From NCBI GenBank assembly GCA_963743425.1, contig CAVUPU010000002.1, forward strand, positions 620,001 to 684,000: a DNA stretch of 64,000 nucleotides. Reading direction: 5' to 3'. The notes below the pieces were generated by a model. The model saw only the letters and a list, made by a program, of their open reading frames with translations. It had not been told where the DNA came from and did not search any database. Numbering within the stretch: position 1 is the stretch's first letter; every line of letters starts with the position of its first letter. Positions 16,048 through 26,419 of the stretch are shown here, piece after piece. Origin of the DNA: JAJVID01 sp963743425 (GTDB taxonomy: Bacteria; Acidobacteriota; Blastocatellia; RBC074). The position numbers and the translations under genes are program-made.

Positions 16048-17547
16048 TTATAAAACCTGTCCCAGCTCACGAACGACCGGCTTGAGCGATTCAATGTACG
16101 GCGCAAGCGGCGCATCGCGTTCGAGCGCCGGGACGCTCTGGCGGACGCGGCCATAAACTTCCTGAAGCTTCGGCCCCGGTTTCAATGGTTTTAAGAACTC
16201 CAACCCCTGCGCAGCGCACAGCAACTCAATCGCCAGGATCGTTTCGACGTTATCGACCACGTGCGCGAACTTCAACGCCGCAGTCATTCCCATCGAGACG
16301 TGGTCTTCCTTGTTGGCCGAAGTCGGCAGCGTGAAGACCGAAGCCGGATGCGCCAGCACGTTGTTTTCGGCGATCAACGCGGCGGCGGTGACCTGCGCGA
16401 TCATCAGTCCCGAATTGGTTCCCGGATGCGGCGACAGAAACGCGGGCAATCCCGAAAGCGTCGGATTGACCAGGCGTTCGACGCGGCGTTCGGCGATCGT
16501 GCCCAGATCGGCCACGGCGATTGCCGCATAATCGAGCGCCAGCGCCACCGGCTCCCCGTGAAAATTGCCGCCCGACAAGATCTCGCGCTCATCGGTGAAG
16601 ACGAGCGGGTTGTCGGTGGCGCTGTTGATCTCGATCTCGACTATGCCGCGCGCGTGTCCGAGCGCGTCACGCACGGCGCCGTGGACTTGCGGCATACAAC
16701 GCAGCGAGTAAGCGTCCTGTATGCGCGGATCAACGGCGCGGTCACGGTGCGATTCGCGAATCTCGCTGTACTGGATCAATTCGCGCAATCGCCGCGCGCT
16801 AGTTTGTTGTCCGGGATGAGGACGCGCCGATTGAATCTTTTCGTCGAAGGCCACTGGCGTGCCCCTCAAAGCTTCGAGCGTCATCGCCCCAATCACATCC
16901 GCCGCTTCGGCCAGTCGCACGGCGTTGAGCAGAGCCAGTCCGCCAACGGCCGTCATCGCCTGTGTGCCATTGAGCAGCGCCAGCCCATCTTTCGCTTCGA
17001 GCTGAAGCGGCTGGATTCCCGCGCGTCGCATCGCTTCGGCGCCAGGCATGCGCTCGCCGCGAAAGACCGCCTCGCCTTCGCCGATGGTCACCAGCGCCAG
17101 ATGCGCCAGCGGCGCAAGATCGCCCGAAGCCCCCACCGAACCGCGCGACGGGATCACCGGATGCGCGCCGCCATTCAGCATCGCAATCAACGTATCGATT
17201 ACCACCGGGCGGCAGCCTGAAAAGCCCTTGGCCAGCACGTTGGCGCGATGCAACATCATCGCGCGCACTAATGTTTCGGGCAGCGGTTCGCCGACGCCGC
17301 AAGCGTGCGAGCGCACAAGATTTAATTGCAGCTCGCGCAGTTCATCCGCCGGGATCGTGACTTCGGAGAGCGCGCCGAAGCCGGTGTTGATGCTGTAAAC
17401 GACTTCTTCGCGCGCGACGATCTCTTCGACAAAATTTCGGGCGCGTTCAATAGGCCCGCGGGCGTCCGGCGATAAAAAGACTCCCTCGCCAAAAGCCACC
17501 GCCTCGGTTTGCGCCAGTGTTAATGAGGCGCCATCAAGCTCGATCAT
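16048..17547 (-). CDS. hutH: histidine ammonia-lyase-type MIO enzyme
   Basis: 499 aa, the normal length of HutH. The MIO prosthetic group forms from the Ala-Ser-Gly in SVGASGDLAPLAHL (about residues 142-155). YSINTGFG, SHACGVG, NFHGEPVALALD and the run AENNVLAHPASVFTLPTSANKEDHVSMG match histidine ammonia-lyase, including the Glu in the C-terminal helix associated with histidine rather than phenylalanine/tyrosine. It should convert L-histidine to urocanate and ammonia. No other hut gene is present; instead it leads the aromatic-CoA run with only 4 nt to the monooxygenase. A phenylalanine/tyrosine-type activity making a cinnamate is possible but less supported by the residues. Confidence 0.85.
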   Translation of the reverse strand: MIELDGASLTLAQTEAVAFGEGVFLSPDARGPIERARNFVEEIVAREEVVYSINTGFGALSEVTIPADELRELQLNLVRSHACGVGEPLPETLVRAMMLHRANVLAKGFSGCRPVVIDTLIAMLNGGAHPVIPSRGSVGASGDLAPLAHLALVTIGEGEAVFRGERMPGAEAMRRAGIQPLQLEAKDGLALLNGTQAMTAVGGLALLNAVRLAEAADVIGAMTLEALRGTPVAFDEKIQSARPHPGQQTSARRLRELIQYSEIRESHRDRAVDPRIQDAYSLRCMPQVHGAVRDALGHARGIVEIEINSATDNPLVFTDEREILSGGNFHGEPVALALDYAAIAVADLGTIAERRVERLVNPTLSGLPAFLSPHPGTNSGLMIAQVTAAALIAENNVLAHPASVFTLPTSANKEDHVSMGMTAALKFAHVVDNVETILAIELLCAAQGLEFLKPLKPGPKLQEVYGRVRQSVPALERDAPLAPYIESLKPVVRELGQVL

Positions 17548-17580
17548 TTAACGACCTCCAGGTGAGGACATTAAACGCCA

Positions 17581-17650
17581 AAGCCCGCGCAATCAACTCG
17601 GATCGCGCGGGCTTCATTGAGGTGGGACAATTTGCCAAATTGTCCCACCT
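17581..17650 (-). terminator. two consecutive hairpins after the cyclase gene
   Basis: Stem 1 is AAGCCCGCGC at 17581-17590 with GCGCGGGCTT at 17605-17614. Stem 2 is a 15-bp perfect pair at 17620-17634/17636-17650 (AGGTGGGACAATTTG and its complement). The second hairpin ends exactly on the first base of the cyclase stop codon. Together they probably separate transcription of the cyclase gene from the hutH run. Confidence 0.75.
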
Positions 17651-18699
17651 TATCGAATCGCTATCGGGCGCAGCGTGAATCCGGCAGACGCGCCTTTGAT
17701 CTTGTTTGTGCAGGCGATGTAGCAGAATTCGTAGACCCTGTCGCGCGCCAGGTCTTCGAGGTAATGGAACTCGCCGGTGTGAATTCCCTGCTCGATCAGC
17801 AGGTAATTGTGCAGCGGCATGAACGAGCGATATTTTTCCCGGAAGGCTTTTGCGTCTTCGGGCTTCGGCTGGTATTCGACGCCGCTCGTGTCGCTGCAGA
17901 TCATGATCGAGCCGTTCTGTTCGACCAGCCATTTGGCGGTCTCGACGGAGATGCCGGCGGAATCGTGCGCCGCGATCTTCGCGTGATCGCTTCCGGTCTC
18001 GCCCCAATAGCGCAATGTCCCGGTGCGGATCAAAACCACGTCGCCAGGTTTGAGCTGAGTTTTCTGCTTCTGCAAAGCCTGTTCGAGGTCGGCGACCGTG
18101 ATCTGATAATTGCTCGGCAGCGCGTCGAGACCTTTCGATCCGGCGACATCGATCAACACGCCGCGCGCGATGATCGGCGGAATCTTCGACGCGTCGGCTT
18201 TGCGCAGCCCCCAATTGCCGCCCCAGTCTTTTTCGGTGAAGCCGTTGTACCAGTGATTGTCATCACCTTCGGTGGCGTGACCCAGGCCGTCAATCTGAGT
18301 GGCCACGTTGTCGTTGATGAAGAGCGCCGAGCTGTGCCATGCGGTCTTGCTGTCGTTGTTGTTGACTACGTCCGGCAGATCGCCTTGACGCTTGACGCCT
18401 TCGGGAGTGCGGAATGAAAGAATCTCGCCGGGGCTGTGACCGGGCCATTTGTAAGACGTGCGGTCGTAAAGCACACCCAGATCGTAGACTTTCCCGCGAT
18501 CGGCGAGCCGCAACGCAACCAGGCGTGATGGGTCAGTCAACTCGTTCAACGCGCCGACCTCATCGTCTTTGCCCCAAACCCATCCCCAGCCTTTGCCCTT
18601 CTGCCATTTCTTCATCTGCGACTGCTGTCCTGCCGCCAACCAACCAACGCTCATTCCGACAATCAAAGTGATCGTCACCAACAAAAGCTGTCGTTTCAT
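17650..18699 (-). CDS. exported cyclase family protein (kynurenine formamidase fold)
   Basis: 349 aa with an N-terminal membrane/signal segment (LLLVTITLIVGMSVGWLAAG, residues 4-23). The core is of the cyclase/KynB type: the metal-binding motif usually HxGTHxDxxxH is recognisable as HSSALFINDNVATQIDGLGH, with H and the Q-D-x3-H part retained. The larger members of this family include isatin hydrolase and many uncharacterised proteins. The export signal argues against a standard kynurenine formamidase. The ATG at 18699 is chosen because the open frame upstream runs through the repeat at 18720-18845. Confidence 0.75.
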   Translation of the reverse strand: MKRQLLLVTITLIVGMSVGWLAAGQQSQMKKWQKGKGWGWVWGKDDEVGALNELTDPSRLVALRLADRGKVYDLGVLYDRTSYKWPGHSPGEILSFRTPEGVKRQGDLPDVVNNNDSKTAWHSSALFINDNVATQIDGLGHATEGDDNHWYNGFTEKDWGGNWGLRKADASKIPPIIARGVLIDVAGSKGLDALPSNYQITVADLEQALQKQKTQLKPGDVVLIRTGTLRYWGETGSDHAKIAAHDSAGISVETAKWLVEQNGSIMICSDTSGVEYQPKPEDAKAFREKYRSFMPLHNYLLIEQGIHTGEFHYLEDLARDRVYEFCYIACTNKIKGASAGFTLRPIAIR

Positions 18700-18719
18700 A
18701 ATCGGGTCTCCTCTGATTG

Positions 18720-18845
18720 AACCGCCAAGACGCCAAGGACGCCAAGATGAGAAAGAGGGAATAGTGGGAATACAAGACATAGCATCTCGCCCTCCTACTC
18801 TCCATTCCCTACTTCCCTCTTGGCGTCCTTGGCGTCTTGGCGGTT
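18720..18845. repeat. 28-bp perfect inverted repeat (AACCGCCAAGACGCCAAGGA family)
   Basis: Arms at 18720-18747 and 18818-18845 are exact reverse complements; the inner part continues with imperfect pairing of GAGGGAATAG with ATTCCCTACTTCCCTC. It fills the space between the FGE stop (18848) and the cyclase start. A second member with the same outer 17 bp is at 30189-30298. Confidence 0.9.
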
Positions 18846-18847
18846 AG

Positions 18848-19912
18848 TTATTTAACAGTGCGGAATCCGACGTTCGAGGCGCCGCTGTCCACCGCGCCTT
18901 TGCCGCGGCTGCCGACCAGATAACGCTCGCAATATTGATCGCTGCACAGGAACGAGCCGCTCTTCTGCACACGTTTCGGGACCCCTGGCTCCTGCGGATC
19001 AAAGCCGCGGTCAGGCCCCTGAGGGTTTTTCACTACGCCTTGCGCAGCCAGCTCCCGGAAATAATCTGGCCGATACCAATCAGAGCACCATTGCCAGACG
19101 TTGCCGGCCATGTCGTAAAGCCCGAAGCTATTCGGCGGAAACGCCGTAACTGGCGACGTGGCGACGTAACCGTCTTCGACGGTGTTCTTCGACGGGAAGC
19201 TTCCCTGATGGATGTTCGACATCCATTTGCCGCCGGGCTTCAATTCATCGCCCCAGGAATAACGTTTTCTGTCCAATCCTCCGCGCGCGGCGAATTCAAA
19301 TTCGGCTTCGGTCGGCAAACGCCTGCCGGCCCACTTCGCGTAAGCCATCGCGTCTTCCCACGCGATGTGAATGACGGGGTGATCTTCACGGCCTTTGATC
19401 GAGCTGCCCGGGCCTTCAGGATTCTTCCAGTTCGCGCCTGGAACGTATCGCCACCATGCGTAGGGATTGTCGAGCGGTATGTCTTGCGATGGCGGCGTAA
19501 AGACCGCGCACCCGGGGACCAGGTTTTCCGCAGGCGCGCCGGGAAAATCTTTTGGATCGGGTTTACGTTCGGCGATGGTTTTGTAGCCGGTGGCCTTCAC
19601 GAACTTCTCGAAATGAGCGTTGGTGATCGGGGTCGTGTCCATCCAGAAGCCGTCAACGGTGACCGGATGGGCGGGCAAGGCATCCGGCATGCTACAAGTG
19701 TCGCAGCCCATCCAGAAAGTTCCGCCTGGTATCCAGACCATTCCTTCGGGCGGCAGGCCTTTCGACGCCGCTTGATTATCCTTGGCGTCGAATATGTACA
19801 GAGTCGCAACGACGACAGTCAAAACGACGCCGACTCCGAGTTGCAGCCATAACCACTTCCGCGATTCCGGCGCCGCGCCGACGTTCTTCTTTATCTTCTT
19901 CGAAAACTTCAT
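18848..19912 (-). CDS. formylglycine-generating enzyme family protein, membrane-anchored
   Basis: 354 aa: one transmembrane anchor (about residues 19-41), then an FGE-sulfatase domain. The start of the domain, EGMVWIPGGTFWMGCDT, and PVIHIAWEDAMAYAKWAGRRLPTEAEFE are typical, and the active-site motif GSFLCSDQYCERY keeps both redox/copper cysteines that define true FGE. FGE oxidises a cysteine of type I sulfatases to formylglycine. No sulfatase gene is in the window, so the client is elsewhere. The anchor places catalysis outside the cytoplasm, where copper is available. Confidence 0.85.
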   Translation of the reverse strand: MKFSKKIKKNVGAAPESRKWLWLQLGVGVVLTVVVATLYIFDAKDNQAASKGLPPEGMVWIPGGTFWMGCDTCSMPDALPAHPVTVDGFWMDTTPITNAHFEKFVKATGYKTIAERKPDPKDFPGAPAENLVPGCAVFTPPSQDIPLDNPYAWWRYVPGANWKNPEGPGSSIKGREDHPVIHIAWEDAMAYAKWAGRRLPTEAEFEFAARGGLDRKRYSWGDELKPGGKWMSNIHQGSFPSKNTVEDGYVATSPVTAFPPNSFGLYDMAGNVWQWCSDWYRPDYFRELAAQGVVKNPQGPDRGFDPQEPGVPKRVQKSGSFLCSDQYCERYLVGSRGKGAVDSGASNVGFRTVK

Positions 19913-19953
19913 CTACCTTCGTTTCACTTTCTACTTCAAGTTGTAAGTTGAGA

Positions 19954-20036
19954 CATCAGTACAGTGCCGCGCGCGTGAGCAAGCGGCGGGACGAATAAGC
20001 CGTCCGCTTGCTCACGCGCGCGGTACTGTACTGATG
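19954..20036. repeat. 33-bp inverted repeat (GCGCGCGTGAGCAAGCGG family)
   Basis: Arms at 19954-19986 and 20004-20036 are reverse complements with one mismatch and a 17-nt loop. The right arm ends 1 nt before the stop codon of the ABC permease (20038). Closely related arms are at 27252-27325 and, as single arms, near 31309-31330 and 55950-55973. Confidence 0.9.
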
Positions 20037-20037
20037 C

Positions 20038-20982
20038 TTAAGCCTTCCCCTTCTTCCGTTTCACCAACTGATCCGCCAGCACGCCGATCAGAATCACAGC
20101 GCCCATCACCGCAAAATTGAGCGAACTCGGAATGCCCAGCAGGTTGACCAGGTTCTGCAACACCTGCAACAGAGCCGTGCCGAGCAGAATGCCGACGACC
20201 GAGCCTTCGCCGCCTCGCAGACTGCATCCGCCCAGGACCGCCGCCGCGATGCCGTAAAGCTCGAAAAAATTGCCGTGGGACGACGGCGAAACCGAGTTGG
20301 TGTAGAACGCGAAGATGACCGCCGCAATCCCGGCCAGCGCCGCGCAAACGATATATGCGCTGGCTATCATCCGCTTCGAATTGATGCCCGAGTAGCGCGC
20401 CGCGTCTTCGTTGTTTCCAACGGCGAAGAGATAACGCCCGTAGACCGAGCGGTGGATCAACACCCACATCAACGCGGAAACGACGATGAGCAGCACGAAC
20501 GGCATCGGCACGCCCAGCAGGTTGCCGGTTGCCAGGCTCTGCAGCCGCTCCAAGCCGATGGCGTCGCCGAAGCCTTTCGTCTCGTCGTCGGCGATGAACC
20601 GCGCCAGGCCGCGATAGAACAACAGTCCACACAACGTCACGATGAACGGTTGAATGCGAACGCGCGCGACCAGAAACCCGTGCAGCCAGCCCAGCCCTAT
20701 CGCCGCGGCAATGACCAACGACACCGCCGCGAATCCCGGCACTCCCCATTGCCTGACCGCCATTGACAGCAGCACTCCGAGCAGAGCCAGAACCGATCCG
20801 ACCGATAGATCAATGCCGCCGGTGATGATCACCGCGCCCAGGCCGAGGCCCAACAAGCCGTATGCCCCGATCAATCGAGCCGTGTTCTGCAGATTTTCGG
20901 GCGCCAGGAACCGCGGATTCATAATTGCGGTGATCGCGCACAACACGATGAGCAGAATGAAGATGCCCAGTTCTTTTTTCAT
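20038..20982 (-). CDS. sugar ABC transporter permease, RbsC family
   Basis: 314 aa hydrophobic protein with about eight to ten membrane segments. GGIDLSVGSVLALLGVLLSM and GLGWLHGFLVARVRIQPFIVTL are the diagnostic segments of ribose/galactose-type permeases, together with GVGDAIG-type periplasmic loop and AAVLGGCSLRGGEGSVVGIL near the C-terminus. It would form the channel of the transporter with the ATPase at 21057 and the lipoprotein at 22633. Gene order here is lipoprotein, ATPase, permease on the minus strand. Confidence 0.88.
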   Translation of the reverse strand: MKKELGIFILLIVLCAITAIMNPRFLAPENLQNTARLIGAYGLLGLGLGAVIITGGIDLSVGSVLALLGVLLSMAVRQWGVPGFAAVSLVIAAAIGLGWLHGFLVARVRIQPFIVTLCGLLFYRGLARFIADDETKGFGDAIGLERLQSLATGNLLGVPMPFVLLIVVSALMWVLIHRSVYGRYLFAVGNNEDAARYSGINSKRMIASAYIVCAALAGIAAVIFAFYTNSVSPSSHGNFFELYGIAAAVLGGCSLRGGEGSVVGILLGTALLQVLQNLVNLLGIPSSLNFAVMGAVILIGVLADQLVKRKKGKA

Positions 20983-20991
20983 ACTTTTTGT

Positions 20992-21056
20992 GAATCAGTA
21001 CCGCCAGCGGTAGCGAGGGCGGCTTCCTGAGTCGATCATTGATGGGGCCGCGCTCG

Positions 21057-21078
<22 letters not shown>
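20992..21078. repeat. 32-bp inverted repeat (CAGTACCGCxAGCGGTAGCGAG family)
   Basis: Arms at 20992-21023 and 21047-21078 pair with two mismatches. The right arm contains the stop and the last six codons of the ABC ATPase gene, giving the tail NQYRER; a related single arm ends the gene at 3402-3992 with SQYHER. The left arm lies just upstream of the permease start. Confidence 0.88.
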
Positions 21079-22607
<1,529 letters not shown>

Positions 22608-22632
22608 TATCCGCACGCGCAGTCACAGAAAG

Positions 22633-23595
22633 TTAGCTACGCCCGCGCAGCTTGTTGATCTTGACGATGAAATCTTCGACGCCGTCTTTCTTGATCGCCA
22701 GCGTCTGGACAATGTCCAGTTTGTTCGGCGGGATGCCCGATCTGTCGCCGCCGATGGCTTTCGCCAGCTTGATCATTGATTGATAGCCGAACTCGAAAGG
22801 CTGCTGTACGACGGTCCCATGAATAGCGCCCTCTTTGATCCCGGTCAGAGTCGCGTCTTCTTCGTCGAAGGCGATGATCTTCACCTGGCCGACTTTGCCG
22901 GCCTCTTTGACCGCGCCCAAAATGGCAGGGCCGTTGTACGCCCAGAGTCCGACCATTCCGGCGATGTCGGGATACTTGACCAGTGTGTCGGCGGCGTTCC
23001 TTTTGGCGTTCACGCTTTCGCCGCCGTCGGTGCGGACGTCTATGATCTCGACCTTCGCGCCTTCGAGCGTTTGCTTCAGTCCGCGATAACGATCCTGCGC
23101 GTTCTGCGCGTCCATCGTTCCGACGAAGACCATGATCCGGCCTCCTTCCGGCAGCGCTTCTTTGACCAGTTGGCCCGCCTGACGGCCCGCGGCTTCGTTA
23201 TCGGTGCCGATGTAGCAGGCGCGATTGCTGTTCGGCGCGTCACTGTCCTGCGTGAAGACCAGCGCCTGACTGGCCGCGCGGTTGATCAGTTGCGTCTGAT
23301 TTTTGGGGTCAACCGGGCTAATGGCTATCCCGTCTACGCCTTTCGCCAACAGGTCGTCAATTATGCGCTGCTGCCCGGCGGCCGTGAGTTCGGAATTGAT
23401 CTTGAATTCGATCTCGACGTTGGGCAATTCCGCCTGGGCCTTCTCGGTCCCTTTGCGCGCGATCGTCCAGAAATCCGAAGCGTTGTTGGTGACAAACGCG
23501 ATCCGCGTCTTCTTCGACTGGTTGCACGAAACGTTCGCCAGAATGAGCATTGAAATCAGGATGAAAATCACACTCCGTCCGGGAGATGCTTTCAT
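22633..23595 (-). CDS. sugar ABC transporter substrate-binding lipoprotein, RbsB family
   Basis: 320 aa. A signal peptide ends with the lipobox LANVSC (Cys at about residue 24), so the protein is a lipoprotein. The mature part is a periplasmic-binding protein type 1: NNASDFWTIARKGTEKA, GVDGIAISPVDP, GTDNEAAGRQAG and the QPFEFGYQSMIKLAKAI segment are characteristic of ribose/xylose-type binding proteins. It delivers the sugar to the permease and ATPase encoded just downstream. The next gene upstream in the same orientation is an exported aldose 1-epimerase, which would match an aldose substrate. Confidence 0.88.
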   Translation of the reverse strand: MKASPGRSVIFILISMLILANVSCNQSKKTRIAFVTNNASDFWTIARKGTEKAQAELPNVEIEFKINSELTAAGQQRIIDDLLAKGVDGIAISPVDPKNQTQLINRAASQALVFTQDSDAPNSNRACYIGTDNEAAGRQAGQLVKEALPEGGRIMVFVGTMDAQNAQDRYRGLKQTLEGAKVEIIDVRTDGGESVNAKRNAADTLVKYPDIAGMVGLWAYNGPAILGAVKEAGKVGQVKIIAFDEEDATLTGIKEGAIHGTVVQQPFEFGYQSMIKLAKAIGGDRSGIPPNKLDIVQTLAIKKDGVEDFIVKINKLRGRS

Positions 23596-23672
23596 GAACT
23601 TATCCTCCTACACTGGGTTGAGCTTGTGATGGATTGGCACAGTCTATAGTCCACGAAATGGATAAAAGTTCC

Positions 23673-23800
23673 ATTTTCCATTTTCCATTTGAGATTTGGC
23701 ATTTGTCATTGCTCCGGAAATCGCCCAATGTTCATTGGGCAATGAATCGGGCCGCCTCTGGCAATGACAAATATCAAATCTCAAATGGAAAATGAAAAAT
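23673..23800. repeat. AT-rich inverted repeat with internal hairpin
   Basis: The left arm (23673-23712, built from ATTTTCCATTTTCCATTTGA and on) pairs imperfectly with 23761-23800. In the middle GCCCAAT/ATTGGGC at 23723-23740 forms a small hairpin. It lies between the epimerase stop and the start of the binding-protein gene. The arm text ATTTGAGATTTGTCATT-type is a common intergenic repeat style. Much lower GC than the surrounding genes. Confidence 0.75.
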
Positions 23801-23847
23801 GCTCTTCCTTCTCAATTCCGCGACTTACTGAGTGTACCGGAGCATCT

Positions 23848-24984
23848 TCACTGCGCCGAAAACTTGAAGACGGTGGTCGTCTTGTACTGCCCGCCTTTTT
23901 TCAAGACTGTTGACGGGAAGCTCGGTTTATTCGGCGAATCGGGAAAATGCTGTGTCTCGAGGCAGAAGCCGTGGCGTTTGTTGTAGACCTTGCCGGCTTT
24001 GCCTTTCATCTCCGAGAGAAAATTGCCGATATAAAGTTGCACGCCCGGCTCGGTCGTCCAGACTTCCATCACCCGGCCTGTCGTCAGTTCGGAGACCTTC
24101 GCCCCCTGGCGAAATATTCCGGTCTGGCCGTTGATGACGAAGTTGTGATCGTAGCCGCTGCCGAATTTCAACTGCTCGTCGTCCTGGTTGACGCGCGCGC
24201 CAATCGCCGCCGGTTGCGTAAAGTCGAAAGGCGTGCCTTTGACGCTCCGCAGTTCGCCGGTCGGAATCAAAGTCGCGTCAACCGGAGTGAAGCTGTTGGC
24301 GTTAATCGTCAACTGATGATTCAGAATGTCGCCGCTGCCCTGCCCCGCGAGGTTGAAATAGGAATGGCTGGTCAGATTGACAACCGTGTCTTTGTCGGTG
24401 GTCGCCGAATAATCGATCCTCAATTCGTTCTTGTCGGTCAGCGTGTAGACGACTCTGACCGAGAGGGCGCCGGGATAACCCTCGTCGCCGTCCTTGCTCA
24501 AATGCGTCAGTTCGAGCGCGACGCCGTCTTTCGTGGGCGCCTGGCGGGCCTTCCAGACCGCCTTGTCGAAACCTTTGATCCCGCCGTGCAGATGATTCTC
24601 GCCGTTGTTGACGGCCAGTTTGTACTCGACCCCGCCCAGCGTAAAGCGCCCTTTGGCGATGCGGTTGGCGTAGCGGCCCGTGAGCGTCCCGAAGAACGGA
24701 TGGCCTTTCAGGTATTCATCCAGACTGTCGAAGCCGAGCACGATGTCGTCCATCTTGCCGGCCCGGTCGGGAGTCTTGAGCGAAACGATTATGCCGCCGT
24801 ATGTGATGATTTTTGCCTCGACGCCGTTGGCGTTGGTCAGCGTGTAAAGCTCCACGCTCTGCCCGTCCGTTGTCTTTCCGAAATCTTCCTTCTTCAAAGT
24901 CGCCTTCCCCTTTCCGCCAAAACCGCACAAAAGCGCGATGGCCGCGCATAGTGTCATAGTTGTAATCGTTTGGTGTAATTTCAT
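23848..24984 (-). CDS. galM: exported aldose 1-epimerase (mutarotase)
   Basis: About 378 aa. A signal peptide (to about residue 25) points to the periplasm. The galactose mutarotase fold is clear: NNGENHLHGGIKGFDK, the catalytic-histidine segment SHSYFNLAGQGSGDIL and the catalytic-glutamate region HGFCLETQHFPDSPNKP. It interconverts alpha and beta anomers of aldoses before import, consistent with the Rbs-type transporter encoded next. Three ATG codons in a row begin the gene; the third, at 24984, has the best spacing from the GGAG site. Confidence 0.86.
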   Translation of the reverse strand: MKLHQTITTMTLCAAIALLCGFGGKGKATLKKEDFGKTTDGQSVELYTLTNANGVEAKIITYGGIIVSLKTPDRAGKMDDIVLGFDSLDEYLKGHPFFGTLTGRYANRIAKGRFTLGGVEYKLAVNNGENHLHGGIKGFDKAVWKARQAPTKDGVALELTHLSKDGDEGYPGALSVRVVYTLTDKNELRIDYSATTDKDTVVNLTSHSYFNLAGQGSGDILNHQLTINANSFTPVDATLIPTGELRSVKGTPFDFTQPAAIGARVNQDDEQLKFGSGYDHNFVINGQTGIFRQGAKVSELTTGRVMEVWTTEPGVQLYIGNFLSEMKGKAGKVYNKRHGFCLETQHFPDSPNKPSFPSTVLKKGGQYKTTTVFKFSAQ

Positions 24985-25096
24985 CATCATCTCCGTTGTT
25001 GTGAAATCTCTGACAGATTTGTGGGAAAAATCTGGCTCAAGTTCGCGCCACGAACTATACTTAAGACGCTATTCAACCACCATTTCGGAGCGCGAC

Positions 25097-26398
25097 ATGA
25101 CCGACACCAATCTCAGATCATCACTTTCATTATTGCCCCAACAGACGCTTGTGAGGGCCAGGCTTGAAGACCATCGCCTGCAAGATACAGGAGCCGAAAC
25201 GGCGGCGCAACTGGACGCCGTATTCTCTGGTGTCGACCTGACCGGGCGGTCAGTCGCGGTCGCCGTGGGCAGCCGCGGCATTGATCAACTCGCCACGGTG
25301 GCCAAAGCCGCAATCTCGAAACTCAAATCGCTTGGGGCGCGCCCGTTCGTCTTCCCCGCGATGGGCAGCCACGGCGGGGCGACGGTGGAAGGGCAGAGGG
25401 AGATTCTGACCGCTTTCGGCGTCACCGAAGAATCCGTCGGCGCGCCGATCAACGCCTCGATGGACGCCGTCGAGATCGGTCGGACCGAAAACGACATCCG
25501 CGTCTTCGCGTCGCGCCCCGCGATCGAAGCCGACGCCATGCTGTTTATCAACCGCGTCAAACCGCACACCGATTTCACGAGCGAACGGATCGGCAGCGGG
25601 CTGCGCAAGATGCTCGTCATCGGGCTGGGCAAAGCCGCTGGCGCGTTCGAATGCCATCGCTACGCGTCGGGGCCGAACCCGAAGTTCGGATACGAACGGG
25701 TGTTGATCGAAGTGTCCAGCTTCGTCCTGAAAAACGTTCCATCGATCTTCGGACTGGCGCTGGTCGAAGACGGCTATCACAAACTCGCCCGCATCGAGGC
25801 CCTGGCCGGGCCGCAGATCGCGTCGCGCGAGCCTGAACTGTTCAAACTCTCGCGCGCGTGGATGCCGGCGCTGCCGTTCGAGCATATTGACGCGCTCATC
25901 ATTGACGAGATGGGGAAAAACATCAGCGGATCGGGAATGGATCCGAACGTCATCGGACGCCGCGCGGGGCTCAACCGACGCCAGGAAACGCGCGCGATCT
26001 ACGTGCGTTCCTTGACGACTGAAACGCACGGCAACGCAATCGGCGTGGGAATGGCCGACGTCGTTTCGGCGCGCCTGGTGAACGAGATAGATAAGCTGAG
26101 CACCTACACCAACGCGCTGGCGGCCATGTCCCCAGGCTCCGTGCGAATCCCAATGCATTTCACGAACGACATCGAATGTCTGAGCGCGGCGCTGCGGCTC
26201 GCGGGCGCAGACCCGGCCGTAGCGCGCATCGTGCGCGTGCGCAACACGCTGGCGCTCGATCTCTTCGTCGCGTCTTCGGCCTACGCCCAGGAGATCACCG
26301 AGCGCGACGACCTGACCGTCCTGCAATCATCCGTCGATTGGCGGTTCACAGATGGCGGCGATTTCGATTCCGCTCACGACCTTCTCAACAGCAATTGA
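25097..26398 (+). CDS. LarA/DUF2088-like protein
   Basis: 433 aa. The first half (VAVAVGSRGIDQLATVAK and PAMGSHGGATVEGQREIL) matches the N-terminal fold of lactate-racemase-type proteins, and RVKPHTDFTSERIGSGLRKM resembles the segment following it. LarA uses a nickel-pincer cofactor made by LarB, LarC and LarE; none of these is present here, so racemase activity is not assured. In other genomes such proteins sit with sugar-acid dehydrogenases and may act as epimerases of 2-hydroxyacids. CGGAG 7 nt before the ATG at 25097 supports this start over the earlier in-frame ATG. It is divergent from galM and converges on the TetR gene. Confidence 0.7.
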   Translation: MTDTNLRSSLSLLPQQTLVRARLEDHRLQDTGAETAAQLDAVFSGVDLTGRSVAVAVGSRGIDQLATVAKAAISKLKSLGARPFVFPAMGSHGGATVEGQREILTAFGVTEESVGAPINASMDAVEIGRTENDIRVFASRPAIEADAMLFINRVKPHTDFTSERIGSGLRKMLVIGLGKAAGAFECHRYASGPNPKFGYERVLIEVSSFVLKNVPSIFGLALVEDGYHKLARIEALAGPQIASREPELFKLSRAWMPALPFEHIDALIIDEMGKNISGSGMDPNVIGRRAGLNRRQETRAIYVRSLTTETHGNAIGVGMADVVSARLVNEIDKLSTYTNALAAMSPGSVRIPMHFTNDIECLSAALRLAGADPAVARIVRVRNTLALDLFVASSAYAQEITERDDLTVLQSSVDWRFTDGGDFDSAHDLLNSN

Positions 26399-26419
26399 AT
26401 CGGAACAACTTGAGTGAGC

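Noticed and set aside
17650..18699. Kynurenine formamidase in a tryptophan-to-anthranilate pathway
   Set aside because: The protein carries an export signal and has a diverged metal motif; no kynureninase or tryptophan dioxygenase is present. Kept as a generic cyclase-family protein.
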